Source: CAVXSP01 sp963764505 (GTDB lineage: Bacteria > Acidobacteriota > Vicinamibacteria > Vicinamibacterales > SCN-69-37). Taken from it: DNA of 64,000 nucleotides. Positions 1 to 8,823 of the stretch are shown here, piece after piece (positions within the stretch are counted from its first letter, which is position 1; each line of letters opens with the position of its first letter). Where the stretch lies: positions 1,922,001 through 1,986,000 of the forward strand of contig CAVXSP010000001.1 of NCBI GenBank assembly GCA_963764505.1, written 5' to 3'. The notes under the pieces were generated by a model. That model saw only the letters and a program-made list of their open reading frames with translations, was not told the DNA's origin and searched no databases. A program made the translations under genes and the position numbers.

Positions 1-110
1 CCCATCGGTCGATGCGAGCATCTCTCGAGGCTTGCATCGACCTGCTCTGCATCGAACGTCCCGTCGCTCCGCGTGTTGCAGATGCGCGTCTCACACGCTG
101 CATGTACCGG

Positions 111-174
111 TCGATGCAGGCCTCAATCGATGGAGCCATCCGTCGATGCCGCCGTCCGTCGACGCCACAATCAC
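111..174. repeat. 16-bp tandem repeat, about four units
   Basis: Units begin at 111, 127, 143 and 159, each opening with TCGATG or TCGACG and spaced exactly 16 bases apart. Two inverted copies of the same heptamer (GCATCGA) sit at 34-40 and 49-55, and another direct copy at 9-15. The array directly follows the stop codon of the minus-strand TolC-like gene. No coding gene is recognised in 1-174. Confidence 0.6.
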
Positions 175-1842
175 TCACTGGCCGCCGCCCCCGCTCGTGC
201 CGCCGATCCGCTGTCTCTTCTCGTAGTCGGCGATGGCGTTCACGTAGGCGATGATCGAGTTCAGCTCGCTGACGCGGGCCGCGGTGAGGTTGTTCTGCGC
301 CTGCGCGATGTTGTAGTTGTTCGACATGCCGTTGTCGAACCGCGTCTGCTCGGCGTCGGCATTCCGCTCGGCCGCTTCGCGCGCGGTGCGCGCCGCCAGC
401 AGCTGCTGATAGGTGTTCTGCACGGCGAGCCCGGCGCTCGTGACGTCGGTCGACACCGACAGCTCCTGCGCCTTGAGGTTGGCCAGCGCCTGCTGGTACT
501 GGATCTGCGCCTGGGCGAGGGCCGCACGCTGCGCCACCATGCCGAGCGGATAGCTGAAGCTCACCCCGACCGTCCACGTCGGCTGGTCCAGCTGGCTGAT
601 GCCGCGCAGCACGTCGACGTAGCCGCTCTCGGTGGTGAGCTCCCTGGCCCCGGTCGTCCGGTCCACCGTGAAGACGTTGCCGCCGGTGCCGTTGAGGGTG
701 TAGCCAGCAGTCATGTTCAGCGTGGGCAGCGTGGCGTTCTTCCGCAGCGCCAGCGTGAAGGAGGTCGACTCGAGATTCTTCTTGGTCTGCGCGATGTCGG
801 TCCGCTCCTGCAGCGCCGTTTGGATCGCGCCGGGAATGTCGACCTGCACCTGGTCGAGCGCGGGCGGCTGCTCGGTCGGGTTGATCGTCTGGCCGTAGAG
901 CGGATCCTCCGTACCGGTGACCAGCAGGCGCTTGAACGTCAGCTCGGCCGTCTGCCACGAGACCTTCGCGTTGAGCAGCGCCTGCTCGTTGTTCGCCACG
1001 GTCGCCTCGTTCTGGACGAGGTCGATCGGCGCCATCGTGCCAATCTCCACCTTCGTGCGGTTGTCCTGCAGCAGCCGCTGCGAGAGCTCGAGCGCGCGCT
1101 TCTGGATCTCCACCTGTTCGATGGCCCGCCGCAGCGCCCAGTAGGCCACGCGGACGCTCGCCTTGGTGTTCTCGATCCGCTCGAGCAGCTGGATGTCGAC
1201 GATCTGCCGCTGGATCTGCTGCGTGCGCACGTTGTTCCGCGCGTTGTCGACCTTGAAATTCGCGAGCAGCGGCTGCGTGTAGTTCAGCCGCGTCGAGCCG
1301 TTGAACGTCGTCGGCCGGGTGTTCGTGACCACGTTGTTCGCCGCCCTACCCGACGTGAACGTCACGGAATAGTTCGACCCGAACTTCGGCAGCGACTGGC
1401 TCAGCTGCGTGTTGTAGCTCTGTTGCTGGTTGATGACCCGGCTCACGCCCTCGAGGGTGTTGGTCGAGACCTGCGAGCTGTGGTTCTGGTTGAAGTTGCC
1501 CGACAGCGTCGGCCGGAACGCCGCGCGCGCCGCCTGCAGGCTGTAGTCGGTGATCTGCGGATTCATCCGCGCGACCTTGAGATCCAGGTTGTTCTCGAGC
1601 GCGATCTCGATCGCCTGTTCGAGCGTCATGTCCCGAAGGGACGCGCCCGGCTCGACCGGCGGCTTCGCCTGCCCGACGATGTAGGGCTCGACCGTCGCGG
1701 GCTGCCCCGGGGCCTGCGCCGCGCCACCCGGCGCCGGCGCCGGGGGCGGCTGCTGCGCAAGGGCCGGCGCCACCAGGCCGAAGATCGCCGCCACCAGGGT
1801 CCACGTTCTCGCGTGCCGAATCATGTTCGTCCTCTGCGTCAT
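175..1842 (-). CDS. TolC-family outer membrane efflux protein
   Basis: About 555 residues, the outer membrane channel of a tripartite exporter or type I secretion system. An N-terminal signal peptide ending near ALAQ is followed by a Pro/Ala-rich linker. Two repeated halves then carry the long amphipathic helices typical of the family (for example DMTLEQAIEIALENN near residue 70, and the Gln/Ala/Asn-rich helices in the last 150 residues). The start at 1842 is preferred over an in-frame upstream codon because the signal peptide then begins MTQRTNMIRHARTW and a purine-rich stretch precedes it. The inner membrane and adaptor partners are not in the window. It follows a Spy-like gene on the same strand, 158 bases upstream. 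The exported substrate cannot be told from sequence. Confidence 0.88.
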   Translation of the reverse strand: MTQRTNMIRHARTWTLVAAIFGLVAPALAQQPPPAPAPGGAAQAPGQPATVEPYIVGQAKPPVEPGASLRDMTLEQAIEIALENNLDLKVARMNPQITDYSLQAARAAFRPTLSGNFNQNHSSQVSTNTLEGVSRVINQQQSYNTQLSQSLPKFGSNYSVTFTSGRAANNVVTNTRPTTFNGSTRLNYTQPLLANFKVDNARNNVRTQQIQRQIVDIQLLERIENTKASVRVAYWALRRAIEQVEIQKRALELSQRLLQDNRTKVEIGTMAPIDLVQNEATVANNEQALLNAKVSWQTAELTFKRLLVTGTEDPLYGQTINPTEQPPALDQVQVDIPGAIQTALQERTDIAQTKKNLESTSFTLALRKNATLPTLNMTAGYTLNGTGGNVFTVDRTTGARELTTESGYVDVLRGISQLDQPTWTVGVSFSYPLGMVAQRAALAQAQIQYQQALANLKAQELSVSTDVTSAGLAVQNTYQQLLAARTAREAAERNADAEQTRFDNGMSNNYNIAQAQNNLTAARVSELNSIIAYVNAIADYEKRQRIGGTSGGGGQ

Positions 1843-2000
1843 TTCCGTCTCCGTCTCGATCGAACGAATCCCGGCGCCGGGCACGCGCCGCATGGCTCGG
1901 CCCGCATCGCGCGTTGGGCCTTGGCAAAGGCGCGGATCACTCGACGTTCTGAACCTCGATATCGCTGAACGCCCCGGATGAGCGCGCAGTCAGCTACGGA

Positions 2001-2630
2001 CTACGGGTGCGGCAGGTTCCCGTCAGGGCCCCGCCCGCGTCCGCGCTCCTGCTGTTCCCGGTGCTCTCGCTCGAATATCTGCTGCAGCTTCTGGTTCTGT
2101 TCCGGCGTGATGACCCGCGACATCTCGTAGAGCAGCCTCACCCGGCTGACGACCACTTCCATCTGGGGGTACGTCAGCCGCCGGGCCTGAGCCTCCACGT
2201 CGTCCGCCCGGGCGCTGCGGTCGCGGAACATCTGATCGAGCTCCGCCTTGAGCCGCTTGTACTCGTCCACGGTCGGCTGGATCTGCTTCTGCCGCTGTTC
2301 GTACAGCCGGTCCAACTTCATGGTCTGGGCCGAGGTCAGCCCGAGCTCACGCGCCATTTCCGCGTCGCGCCACCAGGCCCGCGGCTCCGGCGCGCCGGGC
2401 ACGCCACGGCCGGGCCCGTCCGGCCGGCGGGAATCGCGCTGGGCGGCTGGATGCGTCGCCCGCGCGTCGTGCGCGCTCCTCTCGAGCGCCGGTCGCCGCA
2501 GCCCGACCCCGGGGACATGTTCGGCAATCGCCAGCACCGCGGGGCCACTCAGCGCCAGACAGGCCGTCAGGCCGGCCGCGACCGCCGCCACCCGCGTAAC
2601 GCTCAGATGGGAAAGGACCCTGCGAGGCAC
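2001..2630 (-). CDS. Spy/CpxP-like periplasmic protein (heavy-metal sensor type)
   Basis: About 209 residues from a GTG start. A hydrophobic N-terminal segment (about residues 12-35) looks like a signal peptide or anchor. A helical core follows with an LTSAQ motif, matching the LTxxQ signature of Spy, CpxP and CnrX-like proteins, and a second copy-like element ITPEQNQKL near residue 175. The C-terminus is rich in Arg, Gly and His. Such proteins bind misfolded proteins or metals in the periplasm. It lies downstream of ispH and an ECF sigma/anti-sigma pair on the same strand, which recalls CnrYXH-type loci; a functional link is inference. Confidence 0.72.
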   Translation of the reverse strand: MPRRVLSHLSVTRVAAVAAGLTACLALSGPAVLAIAEHVPGVGLRRPALERSAHDARATHPAAQRDSRRPDGPGRGVPGAPEPRAWWRDAEMARELGLTSAQTMKLDRLYEQRQKQIQPTVDEYKRLKAELDQMFRDRSARADDVEAQARRLTYPQMEVVVSRVRLLYEMSRVITPEQNQKLQQIFEREHREQQERGRGRGPDGNLPHP

Positions 2631-2673
2631 ACTGCACTTACGCCGAGGTCGCGCGCGACGTTTACACCTGCCA

Positions 2674-3831
2674 TCAGCCCTGCGCCAGCGCTTCGAGGCG
2701 CTCGACGACCTCCCCGACGATGTTGTTCGGCGTCGACGCTCCGGCGGTCAGGGCGATCGTCACGGAGCCGGCAGGCAGCCACGCTTCCGTCAGGATTTCC
2801 CCGACGACGGTCGTGGACGGCGCACCCACCGGACGATGCCGGATCGTCTGCGGGGAGACGAGACACGTGCTGTCCGCGATGTGGTAAGTGGGCACGCGGC
2901 TCGCGCAGATGCGGGCGAGATTGCAGGTGTTGCTGCTGTTGTAGCCGCCGATGACGAGGGCCACGTCCGGTGCGTGCTCGTCGAGGAGATCGAACACCGC
3001 GTCCTGCCGCTCCTGCGTCGCGCTGCAGATCGTGTCGAAGGCCCGGAATCGCGCGGGAAGCTGGTCTTCGCCGAACCGGTCGGCCATCGCCTGCTTCAGC
3101 ATGTCCGCGATCCGCAGCGAATCGCTCATGAGCATCGTCGTCTGATTCGCGCACCCGATGCGCTCGAGGTGCCGGGCCGGGTCGAACCCCGGCGAGGTCG
3201 CCGCTCCGAATCGTGAGAGGAATGCCTCACCCGATCCGCCGTGGCGGATCTGCTCGCAGGCGATCCGGGTCTCCGCCTCGTCCAGGACGACGAGGAAGTG
3301 TCCGTCGGGGAAGCGCGTCGCCTGGGACGCGGTGGCGCGCGTCTCTTCGTGGTGCACCTTCCCGTGAATGACCGCCGTGAAGCCCTCCTGCGCGTAGCGA
3401 CGGACGTTCTTCCAGACGTTGAGGACCGATCCGCATGTCGTGTCGACCAGCGTGCACCCCTGTCGTTCGAGGCGCGCCAGCTCGCTCACGCTCACGCCGA
3501 AGGCCGGCACGATCACGACGTCGTCCGGCCCGATGCCGGCCGCATCCTCGCCCGGATCGCTCAGGAACCGGATCCCGAGCGCGCGGAGCCGATCGTTGAC
3601 GTGCGGGTTGTGGATGATCTCGTCGGTCAGATAGACGCGCTGGCGGGGGAACCGCTTGCGAGTCTGATACGCGTAGTCGACGGCGCGCTCCACGCCGTAG
3701 CAGAAGCCGAATTCGCGCGCCAGATGCATGGCGAGGCGGCCGTGCCGTCGGACGAAACCGCCCGCGCGAATCTCGTCGACGATGCGGCTGTGATACGCCG
3801 CGGCGAGGTCGGCGGCGACGGCCTCTTTCAT
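2674..3831 (-). CDS. ispH: 4-hydroxy-3-methylbut-2-enyl diphosphate reductase
   Basis: Last step of the MEP isoprenoid pathway, converting HMBPP to IPP and DMAPP with an iron-sulfur cluster in the cytoplasm. The three cluster cysteines are visible in GFCYGVERAVD, LVDTTCGSV and DTICSATQERQ. The substrate-binding stretch KVHHEETRA and the C-terminal TPNNIVGEV are also present. At about 385 residues it is longer than the E. coli enzyme (about 316) and resembles the cyanobacterial/plant long form. The start at 3831 (MKEAVAADL) is chosen over an ATG 33 bases upstream; either is possible. The gap upstream to the anti-sigma gene holds an AT-rich inverted repeat. Confidence 0.95.
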   Translation of the reverse strand: MKEAVAADLAAAYHSRIVDEIRAGGFVRRHGRLAMHLAREFGFCYGVERAVDYAYQTRKRFPRQRVYLTDEIIHNPHVNDRLRALGIRFLSDPGEDAAGIGPDDVVIVPAFGVSVSELARLERQGCTLVDTTCGSVLNVWKNVRRYAQEGFTAVIHGKVHHEETRATASQATRFPDGHFLVVLDEAETRIACEQIRHGGSGEAFLSRFGAATSPGFDPARHLERIGCANQTTMLMSDSLRIADMLKQAMADRFGEDQLPARFRAFDTICSATQERQDAVFDLLDEHAPDVALVIGGYNSSNTCNLARICASRVPTYHIADSTCLVSPQTIRHRPVGAPSTTVVGEILTEAWLPAGSVTIALTAGASTPNNIVGEVVERLEALAQG

Positions 3832-3874
3832 GTCGAGGCCCTTGCGGAAGATGAGGGAAGGCAAGGGAAATCTA

Positions 3875-3923
3875 CAATTTACAATTCAAGGTTGGATTCC
3901 GGTCTGCTTTGAATTGTCAATTG
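3875..3923. repeat. AT-rich inverted repeat with 7-base periodicity
   Basis: Arms 3875-3891 and 3907-3923 are 17 bases each with two mismatches around a 15-base loop. Both arms are built from heptamers of the form TNAATTG or its complement, and the right side continues in the same 7-base phase to 3937. The same unit recurs at 17930-17964. It lies between the anti-sigma 3' end and the ispH start on the minus strand. Confidence 0.65.
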
Positions 3924-3946
3924 TAAATCGTGAACGGCCGTTCCCC

Positions 3947-4573
3947 TCACTGCCCCAGCCGCACCGGCCGGAAGACATGATCGGACGCAGGAAGCAGGTG
4001 CGGCGTGTAGGCATCGAGCGCCTGGGCCGAGTCGAGCTGCGGCCGGTCGTATTCGTCCAGATCCAGCGACATGTAGTTGAACGCGGTCGTCGTGCTGGCG
4101 GTGGTCGGCGCGGCCGGCGCCGAAGGCTGCTGCATTTCGACCGGCACGGTCGGTGCCGCGGCGCGCTGAGGCGCGAGCCGCGCCGTCAGCTGGCCGCCGA
4201 TCAGGCCGAGCACGAGGCCGGCGGCGGCCGCGACGCCGATCCAGGCGGGTCGAATACCGTGAGTGCCGGTGCCGAGCCGATCGTCGCGCAGCTGACCGGG
4301 AAACGCGATGACCCGTGCCGGACGATCCGCCTGTTCCAGGCGCCGGAGAATCTGGGTCTGCTGCAGCGCGAGGCGCTCGGCCGGAAATGCCGCATCGGCC
4401 TCTTCGAGACCGACCGTGCGGACGTCGTCGAGCCAGCGGCCGAGCTCGACGGCGCGCTCGGCGCAGATGTCGCACCGCTCCAGATGCGACGGACGCTGGC
4501 CGGTCATGTAGACGTCGACCAGGGCGCGCTCCGAAAGATGACCTCCGCGGAGAATCGAGTCAGCGAGCCGCAC
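3947..4573 (-). CDS. Anti-sigma factor with zinc-finger N-terminus
   Basis: About 208 residues. The N-terminal region has HLERCDICAERA, an HxxxCxxC zinc-binding anti-sigma motif. A single membrane segment lies near the middle (IGVAAAAGLVLGLIGGQL), with a Pro/Ala/Thr-rich periplasmic tail beyond it. The start is set at the GTG at 4573 because a GGGAGG ribosome site precedes it and it overlaps the sigma factor stop by 14 bases, which implies translational coupling. An upstream ATG in frame would place an implausible Cys/Trp-rich leader in front. It should hold the adjacent ECF sigma factor inactive at the membrane until an envelope signal appears. Confidence 0.87.
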   Translation of the reverse strand: MRLADSILRGGHLSERALVDVYMTGQRPSHLERCDICAERAVELGRWLDDVRTVGLEEADAAFPAERLALQQTQILRRLEQADRPARVIAFPGQLRDDRLGTGTHGIRPAWIGVAAAAGLVLGLIGGQLTARLAPQRAAAPTVPVEMQQPSAPAAPTTASTTTAFNYMSLDLDEYDRPQLDSAQALDAYTPHLLPASDHVFRPVRLGQ

Positions 4574-5234
4574 GGCTGGACCTCCCACGCGCCACGGCCA
4601 CCGGCGCCCCGCCGCCCAGCAGGGTCCGCAGGCGCCGGATGGCGCGGAACAGATGCACACGAACGGTCGACTCGTTCAGGCCCGTCATCGCGCTCACTTC
4701 CCTGGACGATCGACCATCGTAGTGACTCAGCATGAAAATCAACCGCTGCCGGTCGGGCAGCCGCGCGAGGGCGCCGGAGAGCTGCCGTCGCCGCTCGTTC
4801 GAGAGCACCTGCTCCTCCGGGCTCGGTCCTCGCGAGGGGAGGTAGTCGCCCGGATCGCGCTCGGTGCCGTACGCGTCGGTGACCGGGGGCGCCAGCCACC
4901 GCTCTCTCCGATGCCGCGCCTTCAGCCGGTCCAGGCATCCATTGATCAGGATGCGCGTGAACCACACCTCGAATGGCAGTTCCTCCCGGAACGTGCTGAG
5001 GTGCATGTAGGCCTTCACGAAGGCGTCCTGCACGGCCTCGTCGGCGTCCGCCGCGTCGCGCAGGTAATGGAACGCGATGCGCGTCGCTCGCCGCTGATGC
5101 CGCTCGATGAGCTCCGCGAACCGCTCGCGCGCCTGATCGAGCTGGCTGGCCGCCTGCAGCGCCTTGACGTCGATGGCGGCGCGTGCGTCGGCTTCCCGTG
5201 GGCTGACGCCGGTCGGCATCAAGGGGCCTGACAT
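4560..5234 (-). CDS. ECF-family RNA polymerase sigma factor
   Basis: About 224 residues. Region 2 is seen around residues 38-105 (HYLRDAADADEAVQDAFVKA, then FEVWFTRILINGCLDRLKAR). Region 4 is at 160-210 (ALARLPDRQRLIFMLSHYDG, then SAMTGLNESTVRVHLFRAIR). Both are diagnostic of sigma-70 family group 4 factors. The C-terminal tail after region 4 is short and basic. The gene overlaps its cognate anti-sigma factor. Because a Spy-like protein, ispH and a TolC-like gene lie downstream on the same strand, an envelope-stress regulon is a reasonable inference; no autoregulated promoter could be called with confidence. Confidence 0.93.
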   Translation of the reverse strand: MSGPLMPTGVSPREADARAAIDVKALQAASQLDQARERFAELIERHQRRATRIAFHYLRDAADADEAVQDAFVKAYMHLSTFREELPFEVWFTRILINGCLDRLKARHRRERWLAPPVTDAYGTERDPGDYLPSRGPSPEEQVLSNERRRQLSGALARLPDRQRLIFMLSHYDGRSSREVSAMTGLNESTVRVHLFRAIRRLRTLLGGGAPVAVARGRSSRAAR

Positions 5235-5304
5235 GGGATACGTCTTCCAATCGCTGGCGTTTACGCGTTCATTCTAGCAGGCTCCGGGCGCCGGGCCTAT
5301 CGCC

Positions 5305-6269
5305 TCAGGCCAGGAGCCTCGTCAGGTCGGCGCCGTGGAAATAGCCAGCGAAGATCGCCTCGAGCGATTCCCTCCGGCGGGCGCGGACCAGCGCCCCGAA
5401 CTGGCACAGGCCCACTCCGTGACCGAACCCGGTGCCGTGAAACGTGTAGCCGTCGTTGGATGCCCCGATCGAGAAGCGGGTGCTGCGGAGCGCCCGGTCG
5501 CCGAGCCGCCGGTTGACGATGGCGCGCAGCGTCTCGCCGCGGAGCAGGCGCGGCTCCGAGCCCTGCACGTCGACGGAGCTCGCCCGGCCGCTGGCGTCGC
5601 GGTGCCGGACATCCAGCCCCTGCAGTTTCGCTCCGACCCGGCTTTGCGAATCGCCGTTCAGGATGCGGCGCAGCTCCTCCCGACCGATGGTGGCCGTCCA
5701 CGCGCGGTGCTCCGCGGCCGGGACGATGTCGGCGGAATCCGCGGAGATAGGGCACGGGGGCGCCGCCCCAGACGGCCTCGGCCGCCGCCGTGTGGCCGCC
5801 GCAGTCGGCATGGAAGAGGGCGTCGGCCGGACGCTGCGCGTACGAGAGCACCAGGCCGGCGGTCCGGCCGACGGCCGTCCGTGCGCTCATGGCGAAGCGC
5901 GACGTGCGGATGCGCGCGGGATTGGTACAGCTGGCAGTGGGTCGTGTCGCAGAGGTCGAAGCCCTCCGCGCCGTGGCGTCCCCGGTTCGCGGTCGCGAAG
6001 CTGCGCGCGAGCACGGCCTGGACCTCGTAGATGCGTGCGACGGTCGCGGGCGTCTCGCCGACCGGCGCGATCTCCGCCAGCGCCGATCCCAGGACGTAGT
6101 CCTCGAGCTCCACGGAGATCACGCGGCCGCCCTGCCGGACGAGGACGCGACCCGACATGAACGACGGGCCGCGCTGCGGCGCGCGCGGCCGCGGGACGCC
6201 GCACGCCGCCATCACGCCCGTTCCGGCGAGCGCGAACCACGCGCGTCTCGACAGTCCGACTGCCGGCAT
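5305..6269 (-). CDS. SpoIID/LytB-domain lipoprotein (two frameshifts)
   Basis: Read in three frames, the product begins with a twin-arginine-like segment (LSRRAWFAL) followed by a lipobox-like VMAACG, so a lipidated, Tat-exported protein is likely. The SpoIID core follows: LEDYVLGSALAEIAP, VQAVLARSFA, then after a shift near 5900 FAMSARTAVGRTAGLVLSY and HADCGGHTAAAEAVWGG, and after a second shift near 5740 GFGHGVGLCQFGA. SpoIID enzymes cleave denuded peptidoglycan glycan strands. Each shift is resolved by removing one base, so sequence error is more likely than true decay. It could be a pseudogene if the reads are right. Confidence 0.8.
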
Positions 6270-6429
6270 ACGGAGGATATCGGTCCGATCCGTGAAAGCT
6301 TGAGGGTGTCGTCGTGCGAGACATTTTGCCGGTGAAGGCCGTGCGTTTTTCGTCTACGCTAAACGCGCGGCATTGGCAGGTAACTCGAATCGCGCCCCGA
6401 AGAACGCCGGCCGCTGGTGTACTCGATCG

Positions 6430-8823
6430 ATGCCCGAACCGGTTCTCGTCATCGATGACGATCTGCGCGGCGTGGACGCGCTCGCGATGCTCGGCCGTGA
6501 CTGCGGTCTGGACGTCGTCGGCGTCCGCACGCGGGACGAAGCCGTGGGTCTGCTCGCGACAAGGCCGTTCTACGTGGCGGTGCTCGACGGCCAGCCGGAG
6601 AGCGAGCTCGTGCGCGAGCTGCGCGCCGGGGATCCCTGTGCCGAGTACATCGTGATCGCCCGCGACGGCGCCGGCCAGGGCGACTGGCCGGCGGACACAC
6701 CGGCTCCGTTCACGGTGCTGCCGGGGTTCGAGCCCGCGCAGCTCGTGGCCACGATCGAGCGCGCGCTCGAACGTCGGCGCGGTGCGCTGGAGCGGCAGCG
6801 GCTCAGCTGGGAGCTGGGCCTGATGAACGAGGTGGCCGGCATCGTCGCCTCTTCGCCCGCGATCGACGTGCTGATGCAGCGGGCCGCGGGCCGAATCTCG
6901 ACCGCCTTCGGATCCGAGATCGTCGTCGTGCGGCTCCGCCCGATGGGTGTGGGCGATGCGCGCGTGGTCGCGGCCGCCGGCGCCGACCGGCAGGAGCTGG
7001 ACCGGCTGTACGCGCAGGCGCAGGGCGCCTGGCCGACGGAGGTGACGATCCGCCGCGGGCGGATCGTCCGTCTCGACGCGCTCGACGCGCGCAGCGCGCA
7101 GACCGACCTGCACCGCAAGCTCGGCTGGCGCAGCCTGCTCTCGGTGCCGATCGCGCTCGACAAGGAGGTGCTCGGCGCGCTCGAGATCGGCTCGCAGCTG
7201 CCGGCCCGGTTCGCCGATCAGGACGAGCAGTTCCTGCAGGCGCTCGGGCGCCAGTTCGCGGTCGCCGTGGCGAACGCGCAGCTGTACGAGCGCGTGCACA
7301 GGGCGAAGGTCGAGTGGGAGCGCACGTTCGACGCGATCAGCGATCCGATCGCGGTCTTCGACGCGCACGGCCGCACGATGCGCGTCAACGCCGCCCTGGC
7401 GGCGCTCCGCGGCTGGCCGATCACGCGGACGCAGGGACGCACGTGTGCGGAGGTCGGACTCTGCGGCGGTGGGTGCCCCGACTGCGTCGTCGGGCTCGCG
7501 TCCCGCGAGCTCCGTTCGTCGGAACGCGAGGTCGAGACCGGCGACGGCCGCATCTTCGCCGTGACCACGCTGCCGATCACCGGTCCGTCCGGCGCGGTCG
7601 TGCAGTTCGGCAAGGAGATGACGGAGGAGCGCCGGCGCGCCGCACAGCTCCGCGATCTCAGCCAGGAGCTGCGGTCGACCAACGCGGAGCTCGTCTCGAC
7701 GCTCGAGCGCCTCCGGACCACGCAGGCGCAGCTCGTCCAGTCGGAGAAGCTCTCGGCCATCGGCCTGCTGGTGGCAGGCGTCGCGCACGAGCTGAACAAC
7801 CCGCTCACCAGCGTGATCGGCTACGCGCAGCTCGTGAACGACGAGCTGGCCAGCCGGCCGGATCTGGCTGAGGCGGCGGCAAGCCTCAGCGTCGACGTGT
7901 CGCGCGTTCTGACCGAGTCGGAGCGGGCCGCGCGGATCGTCCGGAACCTGCTGACGTTCGCGCGAAGCCAGAGCTCCGAGCGCGAGCGCCAGGACGTGGC
8001 GGACCTCTGCGCGCGCGTCGTGCAGCTCCGCGCGTACGATTTCCGGCTCAAGGAAATCGAGGTCGTCACGCGCTTCGCGCCGGATCTGCCGCCCGTCCAC
8101 GCCGACGGGGGGCAGATTCAGCAGGTGCTGCTCAACCTGCTGCTCAACGCCGAACAGGCGATGAAGGGGGCCGCGATGCGGCGGCTCGAGATCAACGTCT
8201 CGTTCGAGGCGGACTGCGGCGCCGTGCTCGTCGAGATCCGAGACAGCGGGCACGGCATCGAGACGGCGAACCTCCGGCGCATCTTCGACCCGTTCTTCAC
8301 CACCCGGGGTGTCGGCGACGGGACCGGGCTCGGCCTGAGCATCGCCTACGGGATCGTCCGCGACCACGGCGGCCAGATCTGGGCCGAGAGCCGCCCGGAG
8401 CGGACGTCGTTCTTCATCCGGTTGCCGGCACGGATCGATACGGAGCTGGCGGCGCGTGTCGGGAACGTGCTCGTCGCGCACGGCGACCCCGTCATGCGCG
8501 ACTTCCTCGACGCCGTCTTCGTGGGCTGGGGTTTCACGGTGCGGTCGGTAGCGGACCTGCCGGAGGCCCTGGAAAGCCTCGTCGAGGACGACGTCGGGCT
8601 GGCGATCCTGGACCGCACGATCGTGGAGCCCGATCCGAACCGCTGGCACGCCGCGTGGGTCCGGCGCTCACGCCGGCCGATGCTGATCGTGATCGCGCTC
8701 TCGTCGACCGAGCGCGAGGCCCTGCGGACGTTCCGCGACGAAGCGCCCGTCGTGCTGTCGCCTCCCTATGACCTCTATCAGATTCGATCCGCCCTGCTGG
8801 CCGCATGCGGAGTGCAGTCGTGA
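6430..8823 (+). CDS. Hybrid sensor histidine kinase, REC-GAF-PAS-HisKA-HATPase-REC
   Basis: About 797 residues, no membrane segments, so a soluble sensor. Order: receiver-like domain (VLVIDDD at the start, AVLDGQ as possible acceptor site); GAF-like domain around residues 145-290; PAS-like domain around 310-420 with four closely spaced cysteines; coiled coil; HisKA with GVAHELNNPLTSVIGYAQL; HATPase with N box LLNLLLNAEQAM and GTGLGLSIAYGIV; and a C-terminal degenerate receiver (AILDRT). The ATG at 6430 is preferred over an upstream TTG. It overlaps the next gene, an NtrC-family regulator, and the pair should form a two-component system. The Cys cluster may bind metal or sense redox; that is inference. 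Confidence 0.9.
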   Translation: MPEPVLVIDDDLRGVDALAMLGRDCGLDVVGVRTRDEAVGLLATRPFYVAVLDGQPESELVRELRAGDPCAEYIVIARDGAGQGDWPADTPAPFTVLPGFEPAQLVATIERALERRRGALERQRLSWELGLMNEVAGIVASSPAIDVLMQRAAGRISTAFGSEIVVVRLRPMGVGDARVVAAAGADRQELDRLYAQAQGAWPTEVTIRRGRIVRLDALDARSAQTDLHRKLGWRSLLSVPIALDKEVLGALEIGSQLPARFADQDEQFLQALGRQFAVAVANAQLYERVHRAKVEWERTFDAISDPIAVFDAHGRTMRVNAALAALRGWPITRTQGRTCAEVGLCGGGCPDCVVGLASRELRSSEREVETGDGRIFAVTTLPITGPSGAVVQFGKEMTEERRRAAQLRDLSQELRSTNAELVSTLERLRTTQAQLVQSEKLSAIGLLVAGVAHELNNPLTSVIGYAQLVNDELASRPDLAEAAASLSVDVSRVLTESERAARIVRNLLTFARSQSSERERQDVADLCARVVQLRAYDFRLKEIEVVTRFAPDLPPVHADGGQIQQVLLNLLLNAEQAMKGAAMRRLEINVSFEADCGAVLVEIRDSGHGIETANLRRIFDPFFTTRGVGDGTGLGLSIAYGIVRDHGGQIWAESRPERTSFFIRLPARIDTELAARVGNVLVAHGDPVMRDFLDAVFVGWGFTVRSVADLPEALESLVEDDVGLAILDRTIVEPDPNRWHAAWVRRSRRPMLIVIALSSTEREALRTFRDEAPVVLSPPYDLYQIRSALLAACGVQS

